Shown piece by piece: positions 47,900-59,105 of a stretch of DNA of 64,000 nucleotides. The notes under the pieces are model-generated. The model did not search any database. It was given only the letters and a program-made list of their open reading frames with translations, and had not been told where the DNA came from. The DNA comes from Cannabis sativa (lineage: Eukaryota > Streptophyta > Magnoliopsida > Rosales > Cannabaceae): the NCBI RefSeq assembly GCF_029168945.1, contig NC_083602.1, positions 13,141,850 through 13,205,849 on the forward strand. The letters are read 5' to 3'. Each line of letters opens with the position of its first letter. Position 1 is the stretch's first letter. The translations under genes were made by a program, and so were the position numbers.

Positions 47900-49629
47900 G
47901 CCAAGCTACTTGAACTCAATTGAGTTGGATCAGAAAGCTGGATCAAGGGTGAAATCGTCCAGATGAAGATGAAGCTCTTCAATTTTTTGAATTAATTGTT
48001 TTAGTTTAAAGACAATTTGGATTTCAAATTTTAGTTAGGGATATTTATCCCTGTTTCTCTCATATTGTTGCAATACTTTTTTTTTAATATTAATAAAGTT
48101 TTTTTTTCGAAATTCCCTATTGCAATTAATGAGATTGAGCTTCATTTAATTTATCTTCATCAATTATTACCACATTATATTTATATGTTTGTATGTGTAA
48201 GTGTTTTTATTATTGATGCAAATTCTATAATATTTACAACTCTTCATAGAGTTATATTATATAAACACTAGACATTATTTCTATGTTTATCAATAATTGT
48301 TCATTCTAATACAATTATTAAGAATTTGTTTAATAAAAGGATCTTATGATCTGATAGGGGTGGAGAAAAGTGAAGAAAACTATGCAGTTCAACGATCTTT
48401 TATATCTAATGAACTCTGGATAGTATTCAACTCCACATAAACTCTATCACACTAAGAGAATCATGATCTTTACAACCTTTAGGGGTGGATCATAATCTCT
48501 ATATACTTAGGGGTGGAGGTTATCCATAGTACCCTATATGTATATTCTTAGGGGTGGAGTCCATTCCACAATTCCCTATGTAACACATATCTTCTTTAAA
48601 CATGGAAGTAATATAATGAGTCAGCTATTGTCAATATAAATTCTTGATCTTGATTGTTTCCATTTCGATTTTACTGTTGTAAGTAAAAGTTTGATACCTT
48701 TGAAAGTTCTTTGATAAAGTTTCACACTACCTTAATTGAGTGGGAGAATTTTAAAATTCTATACCCATCTTCATCAGGTTGATAATTGTGATAGGTACTT
48801 AAGAACAATACTGAAAAGCAAATCTAACCATTCACATGGATAGGAATAGCTTATCAAAATCATGAGAATAAGATAAAGAACTCTAGTTCAGTCCATTCAA
48901 ATGACTTGAACCAAGAATTCTTAATCCTCATAAAATTTTGATGGTATCTTAATTTTGATTACTTTATCTCTGGCATGTATTTTTCACTTCAAATACTAGT
49001 CTGCTATGTTGATGACTTAGTCTTGACTTACATTTTTAGACTAATACAAAAGTCACAACTAGGTAACTCTCCAAACAATCAGAGGTTAAAAGTATTATTT
49101 AACCAGACATTTGCAATTGAGTGGCTGCTATCTGAGATGTAATCAAATAAGGAACATTAGAAGATATTCAAGAAAGATTTATGAAAGTGATCTATATGTT
49201 AGATATTAAGGAACTGTGTATCAGTTATCCTTGTATCTCACCATCTAATTTCGAAATTCTATGAGATGGTGCTTACTTTCGGGGTGGAGGAATTATTGTA
49301 TAATAATTCAAGCTTTACCAGAGAAGAACTATAACTTGGTCTATTCGAAAATACCAGAAAGTTATATCACTGAAGATAAGTCTACACTGTATTATCTCAA
49401 TTACATATTTTAAAATATGAGAGATATGTCTTCTGTTAATTCAGATGTACTTTTGAAATAGTAAAGATTTCAGTATCCCTTGATAAGTAAAGCATATAGT
49501 AAAGGATGTTTCATAAGAGTTTTTATGAACTAGTTTCCAGAAGTTTGGGTGGATTCAAATATACTACACTTGATCTGAAGATCGAGACATCAGATTGACC
49601 TATTTGCACAGTTTATTTTATATTAGTGC
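47823..49629 (+). pseudogene. Region after gag in element F: decayed pol
   Basis: Replaces protease-integrase-RT with non-coding sequence. GGGGTGGA motifs recur at 48357, 48483, 48511 and 48551. YVDDLVL is encoded at 49005-49025 and an RPDIC-like relic of RT is near 49100. All frames carry stops. Closely matches element A 409-1629. Confidence 0.6.
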
Positions 49630-49640
49630 AAGTGGGAGTT
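49630..49640 (+). other. Polypurine tract of element F
   Basis: AAGTGGGAGTT lies directly before the 3' LTR; it is the primer for plus-strand DNA synthesis. Confidence 0.75.
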
Positions 49641-51551
49641 TGTTGGGTTTTATGCCCTAAATAAAACTCTTTACAATCTGATTAGTTATCAACATAAGAA
49701 ATTTGAAGTGATTGATGTTTGCATGAATTTAACATGCTAATGGTTTAATATGTTTAAAAGTGTTTATTACATTCATACACACAAAATCAGTTAAATCCAG
49801 ATCATATGTTTATTCACAATTACAGTATCGTCAACATAGTGGAATGTGATTGTGATCATATGAATCAAAAGTTTTGGTCCCTGTTTCATCAGTGTTATTG
49901 GATTTACACTAATGTGATAATCAGCGATGATGTGTACTTACACTTGGAGTAAGTGTTATGTTCTTTCCAGGACATTAGTAAAGTATACTAGTTTCGAATG
50001 TATGGAGTATACATTGGACTGGACCGATATTGCAACTAAGTTAAGATATTACAAACTTACCGTTATACATATCTTTCCAAGTCAATATCAGTAGTTGATC
50101 TTAAGATTAAAAGAATCTAAATCCTGATATGCTTGGGCTTAACTCAGGAGTGCTATTCATGTTCTTTGATTTATTAGTTAAGCCTACTTTTAGGTCAGGG
50201 TGATACGTATATTTTGGGAACATGATAGTATGATTGAGTGGGAGTGCTGAACATAAATATGGAATCTATAGCTTCTACTGGTGTATAAAAGTCAAGTGAT
50301 GATTCCCTTCAAGCTTAGCAAATAGAAGTAAATGGATGAGCTCTTGTTTAACTGACTAATTATTAGATCACTAAACACCATTTACAGGTAGCTAAGTGTT
50401 TTAAGGGGCAAAATACATTGAGGGGTGAGAACGGTAAAGAAATCCCATCTCGATGTAGATCATCTATATAGAGGATCTTTAAATCACAATAAGATTATAA
50501 CAATGGTTAAATGAGATAGTATATTGATATCGTGGAACATACAATATGCTCTATATAAGTCTGAGAGTGCAATTCTAAGTTCTAAGAGTGGATTCAACGA
50601 AGAATTAATAAGTAGGAATTTACTTGGTAAATTTGGTTCACTTATTGGAAGCTCAGCATATAGATCCATGGTCCCCATTCTAGTTGAGAACATTCTACTT
50701 GTAAGACTCATTAATTGATTCGTGATTGATCAATTATAATTCTAAAGTTAGACTATGTCTGATTTTATGAATTTTCACTAAGTAGGGGTGAAATTGTAAA
50801 GAAAAGAGTTTCTAGGTTTATTTATTTATTAATGGACTTTATATGTCTAATTAATAATTAAATTAAATGACAATCTTATTTAATAATCTATTTTAGTTAT
50901 TAAATAATTAGTTTTGGCATTTAAAAGGTTAGAATTGGAAAATTGGCGTTTTTAAGAAAATAGAGATAAAATTTGATAAAACTGCAAAATCAAGTGAGGC
51001 CCATTTATACACCTTGGCCGGCCACTATATGGAGTTTTTCAAATTAATATTTTCATTATTTTAATGCCAAATAATTCCTAACCTAAACCTAGTAGTTGCC
51101 TATAAATAGAAAGTGATGGCTCAGTCAAATACACATCTTTGAATAAGCCTTTCTGACAGAAATTTCTCTCTTCAGAAAAACTAAGCCTTCCCCACTTTCT
51201 ATACCTTGGCCGAAACCTTCTCTCTCTTTTCTCCTTCATCTTTTTCGACCCTAGTGAAAGAGTAAGTGCCCACACACAGCAAGCAGTAACTCAATCATAG
51301 ATTGGAAGACTGTGAAGGATCAAACTTGAAGAAGAAGGACATTCGGGCTTAGATCTTGATTATACTCTGCTATAGAAAGGATTCGAGGGTTAGAGATCTG
51401 AGTGGAAGGAGACATTAATTCCGCTGCATCAATGTAAGGTTTTCTTAACTTTATATGTGTTTATTTATCGTTTTAAAAAGTTCATATTTAGGATGTTTAA
51501 ACAACATACTTGTGAGTAGATCTCAGATCCTGGTAAAATAACTTTCCAATA
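49641..51551 (+). repeat. 3' LTR of element F
   Basis: 1911 bp, TGTTGGG...CCAATA: the last bases are TA rather than CA, one of the few differences from the 5' LTR. TATA box at 51100-51108. Confidence 0.9.
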
Positions 51552-51588
51552 GTGAGTAGATCTAAGATCCTGGTAAAATAATTTCCAA

Positions 51589-52151
51589 CATAAAGAGCAC
51601 AAGATTTTAAGGAGGTTCGACCTATTTAGTTTGGTAATAGCCTACTCCCCTTGAATTGTATTAACTTATGAACAAAGAATACAATGTTTCCTCTCTTGAA
51701 GCTCTCACAATGAAATCTCTGAGTGTTTACTCTTAGATCTCTCTAAAGTAATTCTTTCGACCCATATTCCAGTGAGAACGGATCACTATTTATAGGGCTA
51801 AATGCATGAGGAAAGATTTCCCTTTTGCTTACAATATCTATAATTGGTAAGAACATACATTACATATTTAGAATACATAAATTGAGGGATTCGGATAGCT
51901 TGCCATATCCCTTTGATACGATCGCTAGATGGTAGGGATTTCTTTTGTGCTTCCCGATGTAAATCTTGGAATTGCTAAGTGTTGATATGTTGTTCGGATC
52001 ATCTACCCTTACCCTGCTCGGTCACGCAGACTCTATCCGTGCAGATGTGTGCTGGCTCTGTTCGGAATATCTCTTCAGCCAGATGTAGGAAATAGGAGTA
52101 ACGTGTCACTAGTATGTGTTGCCATGTCATAGTGCGAAAAATGGGATAACA
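51589..52151 (-). repeat. LTR of gypsy fragment I, partial
   Basis: The minus strand starts TGTTATCCC at 52151 and has a TATA box (CTATAAATAG) at 51795-51786. Its layout resembles the Tat LTR at 13234-14026, including a GTTCGACC-like block near its leader side. The lower end is cut by the insertion of element B, whose LTR ends at 51588. A 70-bp copy is at 20538-20607. Confidence 0.5.
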
Positions 52152-52265
52152 GTAGAATTCTCAAGAAAATTCATTCCAAGAATTGAATCTTCCTAGAGCC
52201 AGCTTGAAATACCATTGCTGGGCTATTTCTGATAAAGTTGCTAGAAAGATTCAGCACCATACATC
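52152..52265 (-). pseudogene. Gypsy gag fragment I, second part
   Basis: Read on the minus strand, the sequence continues the gag fragment of 54445-54700 across element H: GDVMYGAESF, a stop, a short gap, then a segment with QQWYFKLALGRFNSWNEF, matching the W-Y/F...L...S-W-x-x-F pattern of the retrotransposon gag domain. It then meets the LTR directly, so protease and pol are missing (large deletion). Confidence 0.55.
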
Positions 52266-52606
52266 TGTTAGGCTAAAATTAGTCTAAGTTTCGGGTCATA
52301 TATTCGGTTAGTTTTCACTCTTTGTTTCTAGTTTTAGGGCTATTTTAAGCTTGATTCTTTTGTTTCAGGTCCTCGGGTGTTTAAAGAAAGTATGTACAAG
52401 AATTGAGGACAAGTGGTGAAGGAATTGAGAAGAAAAACCAAAAATCGTGTCGCTGCCTAATCCCGTCGCGACGGGAGATGTCCTAGTCGCGATGGGAATT
52501 GGCAGAAAGAATTCGAGAAAAAAGGTTGTTTAACCCCGTCGCGATGGGGGCATTGCCAGTAGCGATGGGGACCCCAGTGACGGGATTTTTGGGCAGTTTC
52601 GTAATT
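52266..52606 (+). repeat. Left LTR of element H (first 341 bp only)
   Basis: Near-identical to 53267-53590, then diverges after GTTTCGTAATTT. It includes a perfect palindrome TCCCGTCGCGACGGGA at 52461-52476 and further diverged GTCGCGACGGG-like units at 52490-52570. Confidence 0.75.
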
Positions 52607-53266
52607 TTGAAAGTAAGAGATTGGAAAAAAATAATAGTTGTTATGTGTTGTGCCTCTATTGTAAGAAAAAAGAAAGAAGAAAAGAAAACAAAAGAAAAAA
52701 AATAAATGTGATAATTTCTTCTTGAGAATCAAATGTGAACAATGAGGTGGGCACATAGGAAAGAAAAAAAAGAAAAGTGTAATCTCTTACTAGTTTCTTT
52801 GGGATGAAAGAATGGATAAGTGTGGGTGCTTGTTTGGTATAATTGTGCTTATGGTATAATGTATCCTAAATGACTTCTCATCTACCCGTTTTACCTAAGC
52901 CATGCTATTATAACCGAAAAAGACCTTTTGATTTCGAGCAAGAATTGTCAACATTAGTGGAGAAAGGTATGTCGTTCAAGCTTATTGAGCATGGGTTAGC
53001 GGAATGTCGGATAGTGTAGAATGGTTGCGATATGGGTGTCAAAAGAGGTGTTTCGTGTCTATATGAATTACTTACTTCTGAACTGTGCATCCAAGTTAAT
53101 TCTTAGAGTTATTGAGTTGAAATTCTGGTTTTTGATTTGCTTGAAGTTGTGCAGGTGGTAGTGGTAGTTCAATCATTGGAAGGTTTAGTTATCTATTACA
53201 TTTTTTAATTTCAGTTTGAGTTTTAGCTTTACTTGAGGGCGAGTAAAGATCTACTTTGGGGGAATT
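52607..53266 (+). other. Element H internal remnant
   Basis: No gene seen; A/G-rich stretch at 52660-52705, then sequence running to the polypurine tract. The open frames here are short and share no domain. Confidence 0.5.
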
Positions 53267-54444
53267 TGTTAGGCTAAAATTAGTCTAAGTTTTGGGTCAT
53301 ATTTTCGGTTAGTTTTCACTCTTTGTTTCTAGTTTTAGGGCTATTCTCCGCTTGATTCTTTTGTTTCAGGTCTTCGGGTGTTTAAAGAAAGTATGTACAA
53401 GAATTGAGGACAAGTGGTGAAGGAATTGAGAAGAAAAACCAAAAATCGTGTCGCTGCCTAATCTCGTCGCGACGGGAGATGTCCCAGTCGCGGCGGGGAT
53501 TGGCAGAAAGAATTCGAAAAAAAAAGGATGTTTAACCCCATCGCGACGGGGACCCCAGTGACGGGATTTTTGGGCAGTTTCGTAATTTCACGAATTTTAA
53601 AGATGAGACTTGGTTTAAATAGATAGAGCTCGTGAAAATTAGGGTTCATTCAGATTTGGAGCCCTAGAAACAAAGGAGGAGGCTAGAAGAGCGACTTGTG
53701 GGGACCCGGATCAATTGCTTCAACTAGTTCTTTCTCTTCTCTTTAATTCTTCTATGCTATTTTCTGTTTCAATGTTAATTATGGATTTGATTATGGATGT
53801 TATGAACTAAACTCTTATTTAGGGAGGATGATGAATGTTGTTTTAAGTTTTGCCTAGTTAATGAATAATTGTCATTCCTTCAATCTTGACTTGTGAAATT
53901 ATCTATATTTGTGCTTAATTCCATGTGTAAGCTTGATCTCCTTCTACATGTTCTATAATCTCAATTCAAAATCTGAAAAGTGAGAATTGAGAATGCTAAA
54001 ATTGGATAATCTAGGTTTTGATGTGAAACGAAAGTATTTGCATAGCCTTTGTGACAATTAGATTATTGCTTAATGTTGATTTCATGTTAATTTAATTAAG
54101 AGATTAATTAGAGAACATGTGATTTAGAACCTAAAAGATCTGAAAAGAGTTAGGTTAATTTATAATCTGTCATTCACTTCAAGAAAAGGATAGCAATTAG
54201 GCATTAACAATTGTGGTAAACTAACAACAGGATTCTCCTCCCTAATCTCTCATCTTGATTAATATTCACTTGTTTCTTGAATTTCTTTCTTCCTTTTTTA
54301 ATCATAAATACTTTTTATTTGCCAAATAGAATTATAAGTATAGTTTAGTAGTAATTAATCCAATTCCCTGTGGTTCGACCTCACTTGCGCGAGTATACTA
54401 CTTGATTGCGTGCACTTGCGTAGTAATTAATAATTTTTGTAACA
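53267..54444 (+). repeat. Right LTR of element H
   Basis: 1178 bp, TGTTAGGCTAAAATT...GTAACA. A TTTAAATAGATAG stretch at 53614-53626 is a plausible TATA region. Confidence 0.72.
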
Positions 54445-54720
54445 ACATCACCAGTAAATTTTTGAAGATCTATTTGCATCTCGAAGTACTTGATGTGTGT
54501 AAGAGGATCTTCTCTTCCGGTATACATCTTTCATACCAGCATCTTGAACTTAGGCAGGGTTAAGGCATTAATATATGTCAAGAATGGAGACCCCCTTGAC
54601 CTATCTAGTTCAAGGTCTGATGGTTTTGGGCCAACTAGGTCCTTTACATATCCCTTATTTGATCCAACTATGCTTAAACAGAAGGATCTGATGTAGTAGG
54701 TACTTGATCAAGTGGCCTTT
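54445..54720 (-). pseudogene. Gypsy gag fragment I, first part
   Basis: The minus strand reads LPKFKMLV, one stop, then KMYTGREDPLTHIKYFEMQIDLQ, clearly related to the start of the gypsy gag domain (P-K-F-x-x-P...Y-x-G-x-x-D-P...H). It continues on the other side of element H, so H split this gene. No function is expected. Confidence 0.65.
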
Positions 54721-55413
54721 CTTGGTTGGGCTAAAGCCTTTAGTCGACCATACCTTGGTTGGCCATACCCTTGGTGAGGTTATGTCCATGGCCATCCAGC
54801 CCATGACTGGGTAACTGGCTTTGGCTAGCCAGTCCTAGATTAGGTAATTGGCCATGGTCGGCTAGCCCTAATCTAGGCAATTGGCCATGGCCGGCTAGCC
54901 CTATACTAGGTAGTGTTTGGCTGATTGCTCTCCCTTGATTGGCCAGTGTGGCCTATGTGTTGATAGGGGGTTGATCATACTAATTGCTCGGGTTTGGTGG
55001 ATCCACTTGTTTAAAGTAATATTCAGTGGTGGAACAAAGTCACTTTGATTCTTACTCCTTGAGTTGATGTTGTCTATTGTGTTTCCACTTCTTCCAGGGC
55101 CTGGTCTGTCAAAGATAGGCCTTAGAATGACTTGCTCTTGAACGTTTCAAAGAGGAACATCACTCTATTGGTCGGTCAGAGGCTGGCCGAGTTATGCTAT
55201 TACTGAGCCAAGAATGCATGGTCATCCCCCAACATCACTCGGTGCCAAGGACTGGCTATTCCTGCCATAAGATCTGTTTGGCAAAAAAATTTCAGCTTTG
55301 GGCAATGGAAAATTTGTCATTATTCACGAGGAACTTGGTTGGACTATTTGCCAGTTATCTACTTGCTATAGACTCTACTCGATCTGTCGACGAGCCTTCC
55401 CTGCAGAGGATCT
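54721..55413 (-). other. Region upstream of gag fragment I with GGCCATGGCCGGCTAGCC-like minisatellite
   Basis: Probably the low-complexity N-terminal part of the same gypsy gag. Two to three diverged units of about 34 bp containing AATTGGCCATGG and CGGCTAGCC lie at 54800-54910. No intact ORF. The right part (54960-55413) is unassigned; a plus-strand frame at 55194-55496 crosses into the tandem array and shows no known domain. Confidence 0.4.
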
Positions 55414-56069
55414 CTAACTATTTCTTCATTCTCCTTGCTTTGGAGTTTATCAACCTAAACCTGAAAGAAATAAAAAGAAAAACACACAAAATTTAATTAC
55501 TTAAATGAATAACTCAGTGTAAAATAAAACAAACTAAAACCCAACAAAGAAAATGCAATAACTTTTATGCATAAGAAAGAAGAAGAAGATGATGGTAAAA
55601 ATAAGATAATAATGAGAAAGAGATTACAAATTCAATAACTTAATTACTAAAATGTGTAAAACAAAACCCAACAAAGAAATATTATATAAAAAATTAGATT
55701 AAAATTTGATACAATTTATTACTTAGTTGTCACTATATAAAAGTTATGATTTATTTTATGTATATAATTTAAAATTTTTTAAACAACTGCCGCGAATTAG
55801 AAACAAGGATTCGATTGATTGGTACTTAGCTATATCCTCGTGAGAATGATCTCACCTACGTATTACTTGTTAAAACAATACATATACTTATGTGTTAAAA
55901 TACCACAACAAGTATATCAAATAATTATGGAATGATACATCTCAATTACTACTAGTAAGACACTAATCAGTGTAGTACGTATGATTATAATTTGTATTAT
56001 TATATTAATGTAAGAATACTTACATTGTATAATAAATTGCTTGACGGATGAGATAGTCAAAAGAGGGGT

Positions 56070-56168
56070 TCAAAATGCAACCACATAATTGGCTATTTCG
56101 CCAAGTTGGCTTTCAAGCCCTTTTACTCTAACTATTTCTTCATTCTCCTTGCTTTGGAGTTTATCAAC
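56070..56168 (-). pseudogene. Possible repeated terminal exon, copy 1
   Basis: The frame VDKLQSKENEEIVRVKGLES... (32 residues, then TGA) follows an AG acceptor. Coiled-coil-like composition. Same exon in the next three units. Not recognised. Confidence 0.35.
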
Positions 56169-56783
56169 CTAAACCTGAAAGAAATAAAAAGACAAACACA
56201 CAAAATTTAATTACTTAAATGAATAACTCAGTGTAAAATAAAACAAACTAAAACCCAACAAAGAAAATGCAATAACTTTTATGCATAAGAAATAAGAAGA
56301 AGATGATGGTAAAAATAAGATAATAATGAGAAAGAGATTACAAATTCAATAACTCAATTACTAAAATGTGTAAGACAAAACCCAACAAATAAATATTATA
56401 TAAAAAATTAGATTAAAATTTGATACAATTTATTATTTAGTTGTCACTATATAAAAGTTATGATTTATTTTATGTATATAATTTAAAAATTTTTAAACAA
56501 CTGCCGCGAAATAGAAACAAGGATTCGATTGATTGGTACTTAGCTATATCCTCATGGGAATGATCTCACCTACGTATTACTTGTTAAAACAATACATATA
56601 CTTATGTGTTAAAATACCACAACAAGTATATCAAATAATTATGGAATGATACATCTCAATTACTACTAGTAAGACACTAATCAGTGTAGTACGTATGATT
56701 ATAATTTGTATTATTATATTAATGTAAGAATACTTACATTGTATAATAAATTGCTTGACGGATGAGATAGTCAAAAGAGGGGT

Positions 56784-56882
56784 TCAAAATGCAACCACAT
56801 AATTGTCTATTTCGCCAAGTTGGCTTTCAAGCCTTTTTACCCTAACTATTTCTTCATTCTCCTTGCTTTGGAGTTTATCAAC
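56784..56882 (-). pseudogene. Possible repeated terminal exon, copy 2
   Basis: Same exon with two replacements (Gly to Arg, Ala to Asp); the frame stays open to TGA. Confidence 0.35.
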
Positions 56883-57497
56883 CTAAACCTGAAAGAAATA
56901 AAAAGACAAACACACAAAATTTAATTACTTAAATGAATAACTCAGTGTAAAATAAAACAAACTAAAACCCAACAAAGAAAATGCAATAACTTTTATGCAT
57001 AAGAAAGAAGAAGAAGATGATGGTAAAAATAAGATAATAATGAGAAAGAGATTACAAATTCAATAACTCAATTACTAAAATGTGTAAAACAAAACCCAAC
57101 AAAGAAATATTATATAAAAAATTAGATTAAAATTTGATACAATTTATTACTTAGTTGTCACTATATAAAAGTTATGATTTATTTTATGTATATAATTTAA
57201 AATTTTTTAAACAACTGCCGCGAATTAGAAACAAGGATTCGATTGATTGGTACTTAGCTATATCCTCGTGAGAATGATCTCACCTACGTATTACTTGTTA
57301 AAACAATACATATACTTATGTGTTAAAATACCACAACAAGTATACCAAATAATTATGGAATGATACATCTCAATTACTACTAGTAAGACACTAATCAGTG
57401 TAGTACGTATGATTATAATTTGTATTATTATATTAATGTAAGAATACTTACATTGTATAATAAATTGCTTAACGGATGAGATAGTCAAAAGAGGGGT

Positions 57498-57596
57498 TTA
57501 AAATGCAACCACATAATTGGCTATTTCGCCAAGTTGGCTTTCAAGCCCTTTTACTCTAACTATTTCTTCATTCTCCTTGCTTTGGAGTTTATCAAC
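57498..57596 (-). pseudogene. Possible repeated terminal exon, copy 3
   Basis: Same exon; the stop is TAA instead of TGA. Confidence 0.35.
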
Positions 57597-58211
57597 CTAA
57601 ACCTGAAAGAAATTAAAAGAAAAACACACAAAATTTAATTACTTAAATGAATAACTCAGTGTAAAATAAAACAAACTAAAACCCAACAAAGAAAATGCAA
57701 TAACTTTTGTGCATAAGAAAGAAGAAGAAGATGATGGTAAAAATAAGATAATAATGAGAAAGAGATTACAAATTCAATAACTTAATTACTAAAATGTGTA
57801 AAACAAAACCCACCAAAGAAATATTATATAAAAAATTAGATTAAAATTTGATACAATTTATTACTTAGTTGTCACTATATAAAAGTTATGATTTATTTTA
57901 TGTATATAATTTAAAATTTTTTAAACAACTGCCGCGAATTAGAAACAAGGATTCGATTGATTGGTACTTAGCTATATCCTCGTGAGAATGATCTCACCTA
58001 CGTATTACTTGTTAAAACAATACATATACTTATGTGTTAAAATACCACAACAAGTATACCAAATAATTATGGAATGATACATCTCAATTACTACTAGTAA
58101 GACACTAATCAGTGTAGTACGTATGATTATAATTTGTATTATTATATTAATGTAAGAATACTTACATTGTATAATAAATTGCTTAACGGATGAGATAGTC
58201 AAAAGAGGGGT

Positions 58212-58310
58212 TTAAAATGCAACCACATAATTGGCTATTTCGCCAAGTTGGCTTTCAAGCCCTTTTACTCTAACTATTTCTTCATTCTCCTTGCTTTGGA
58301 GTTTATCAAC
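58212..58310 (-). pseudogene. Possible repeated terminal exon, copy 4 (nearest to exon 1)
   Basis: Same exon, stop TAA. Two acceptors are possible, CTTTCAG and six bases later TTTAG; only the second keeps an open frame with exon 1 (58930-59013), in phase 0. Using the first would stop after one codon. Confidence 0.4.
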
Positions 58311-58490
58311 CTAAACCTGAAAGAAATAAAAAGACAAACACACAAAATTTAATTACTTAAATGAATAACTCAGTGTAAAATAAAACAAACTAAAACCCAA
58401 CAAAGAAAATGCAATAACTTTTATGCATAAGAAAGAAGAAGAAGATGATGATAAAAATAAGATAATAATGAGAAAGAGATTACAAATTCA

Positions 58491-58839
58491 AGAAGCAACA
58501 AAACTTTATTTCATGTCAAACTATTGAATGTTATAGTATTTACGAATTTTTTCAGAAACAACAGATTTTTAAAAAAAAAATCAAATTATTCGCATAATAA
58601 TGAGAAAGAGATATGAAAATTGTAAGAGTGTTACTATCTCTCTAATGAAAGTTTTCAACCAGCCAAGAAGAGTGCTACGTAAAACAAAGCTTAATAAAGA
58701 CTTTCAATGTGTTTATACACAAACCAAGTTTTCAAACAAAATTAGTGGCTAAAACAAAGAAGAAACAAAGGACATGTTGAAACAAAAAGACACTATAAAA
58801 GTAACTAACAAAAGTAACCCATCAAATGTAACAATAAAT

Positions 58840-58875
<36 letters not shown>

Positions 58876-58929
58876 GAAAGTGAAGTGATTATAAAGAAAA
58901 AAATCACAAGAATTATGATATAATCTTAC
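58491..58929. other. Interval between exon 1 and the tandem array
   Basis: AT-rich, no ORF of note. Holds an (ATT)n microsatellite at 58841-58875. Would be intron if the gene model is right. Confidence 0.4.
58841..58875. repeat. (TTA)n microsatellite
   Basis: About 11 perfect ATT/TTA units in a row. Confidence 0.95.
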
Positions 58930-59013
58930 CACAGTACATTCTACTTCTATAGTAGTATTTTGTGGGTTAGATTGAGCTGAAACATAAGGAATGTGAATGT
59001 CGAGAGTTTCCAT
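58930..59013 (-). CDS. Possible first exon of a small unknown gene
   Basis: The minus strand has ATG at 59013 and 28 codons (METLDIHIPYVSAQSNPQN...) ending in GTG followed by a good donor GTAAGATT, phase 0. Composition is normal for a protein, unlike the low-complexity frames around it. The next in-phase exon candidate is the repeated terminal exon in the 714-bp array. Together they would make a protein of about 60 residues that I do not recognise. It could equally be the start of a larger gene whose remaining exons were lost when the array formed. The longer open frame 58873-59253 that contains it runs into MITE sequence and is not a real start. Confidence 0.35.
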
Positions 59014-59105
59014 TTTAGATTGTTTGTTTGGGTGAGCTAGATTGTGAATAAATGTTACTAAGTAGTAGTAGTAATAGTAATGGTAATGGTAATAGGGGAA
59101 GGAAG

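Larger units (their letters stand above)
41430..51551 (+). mobile_element. Element F, complete gag-only (TR-GAG-like) Copia-derived retrotransposon
   Basis: 10.1 kb with two LTRs (41430-43336, 49641-51551), a primer site, a 3.6-kb leader, one intact gag gene (46956-47822), a decayed pol region and a polypurine tract. Target duplication GTGAG at 41425-41429 and 51552-51556. The LTRs differ at few places, so it moved recently. With no protease, integrase or RT of its own it must have been mobilised in trans. Terminal-repeat retrotransposons with only a GAG domain are known in plants; the gag sequence and long LTRs suggest an Angela/BARE-like origin, which is an inference. Confidence 0.9.
40420..51588 (+). 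repeat. Second copy of the LTR B remainder, split by element F
   Basis: 40420-41429 and 51557-51588 together equal 19494-20537, including the distinctive stretch around 40900-40930 and the end CCAACA. Element F interrupts it with GTGAG on both sides. The TATA box is in the 40990-41005 region. It is followed by gypsy LTR I, as at 20538. Confidence 0.83.
52266..54444 (+). mobile_element. Element H, internally deleted LTR element, target duplication ACATC
   Basis: Ends TGTTAGG...GTAACA (5-bp inverted ends TGTTA/TAACA), flanked by ACATC at 52261-52265 and 54445-54449. It has a partial left LTR (52266-52606), about 660 bp of internal sequence just upstream of the polypurine tract TTTGGGGGA (53255-53263), and a full right LTR (53267-54444). 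A deletion removed the rest of the left LTR, the primer site and all genes. The right LTR contains the phrase TGTGGTTCGACC near its end, common in plant gypsy LTRs. It is inserted within gypsy gag fragment I. Confidence 0.8.
55414..58490. repeat. Tandem array, 714-bp unit, 4.3 copies
   Basis: Units start at 55414, 56128, 56842, 57556 and 58270 (CTAACTATTTC...), exactly 714 bp apart each time; the last is partial and ends at 58490. Units differ at few bases. Each complete unit contains, on the minus strand, a possible exon with pyrimidine-rich acceptor and a GTAAGT donor-like site downstream. No transposon ends are seen. Confidence 0.93.

Noticed and set aside
52499..52705. 68-codon plus-strand frame and its minus-strand partner 52457-52756
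   Set aside because: Produced by the GTCGCGACGGG units and an A/G-rich run in element H; no conserved domain, frame not kept in the right LTR.
55414..58490. Regular spacing suggested a CRISPR-like or satellite array
   Set aside because: Units are 714 bp and nearly identical throughout without short repeats and unique spacers; only about four copies, so a local tandem duplication rather than CRISPR or a megasatellite.
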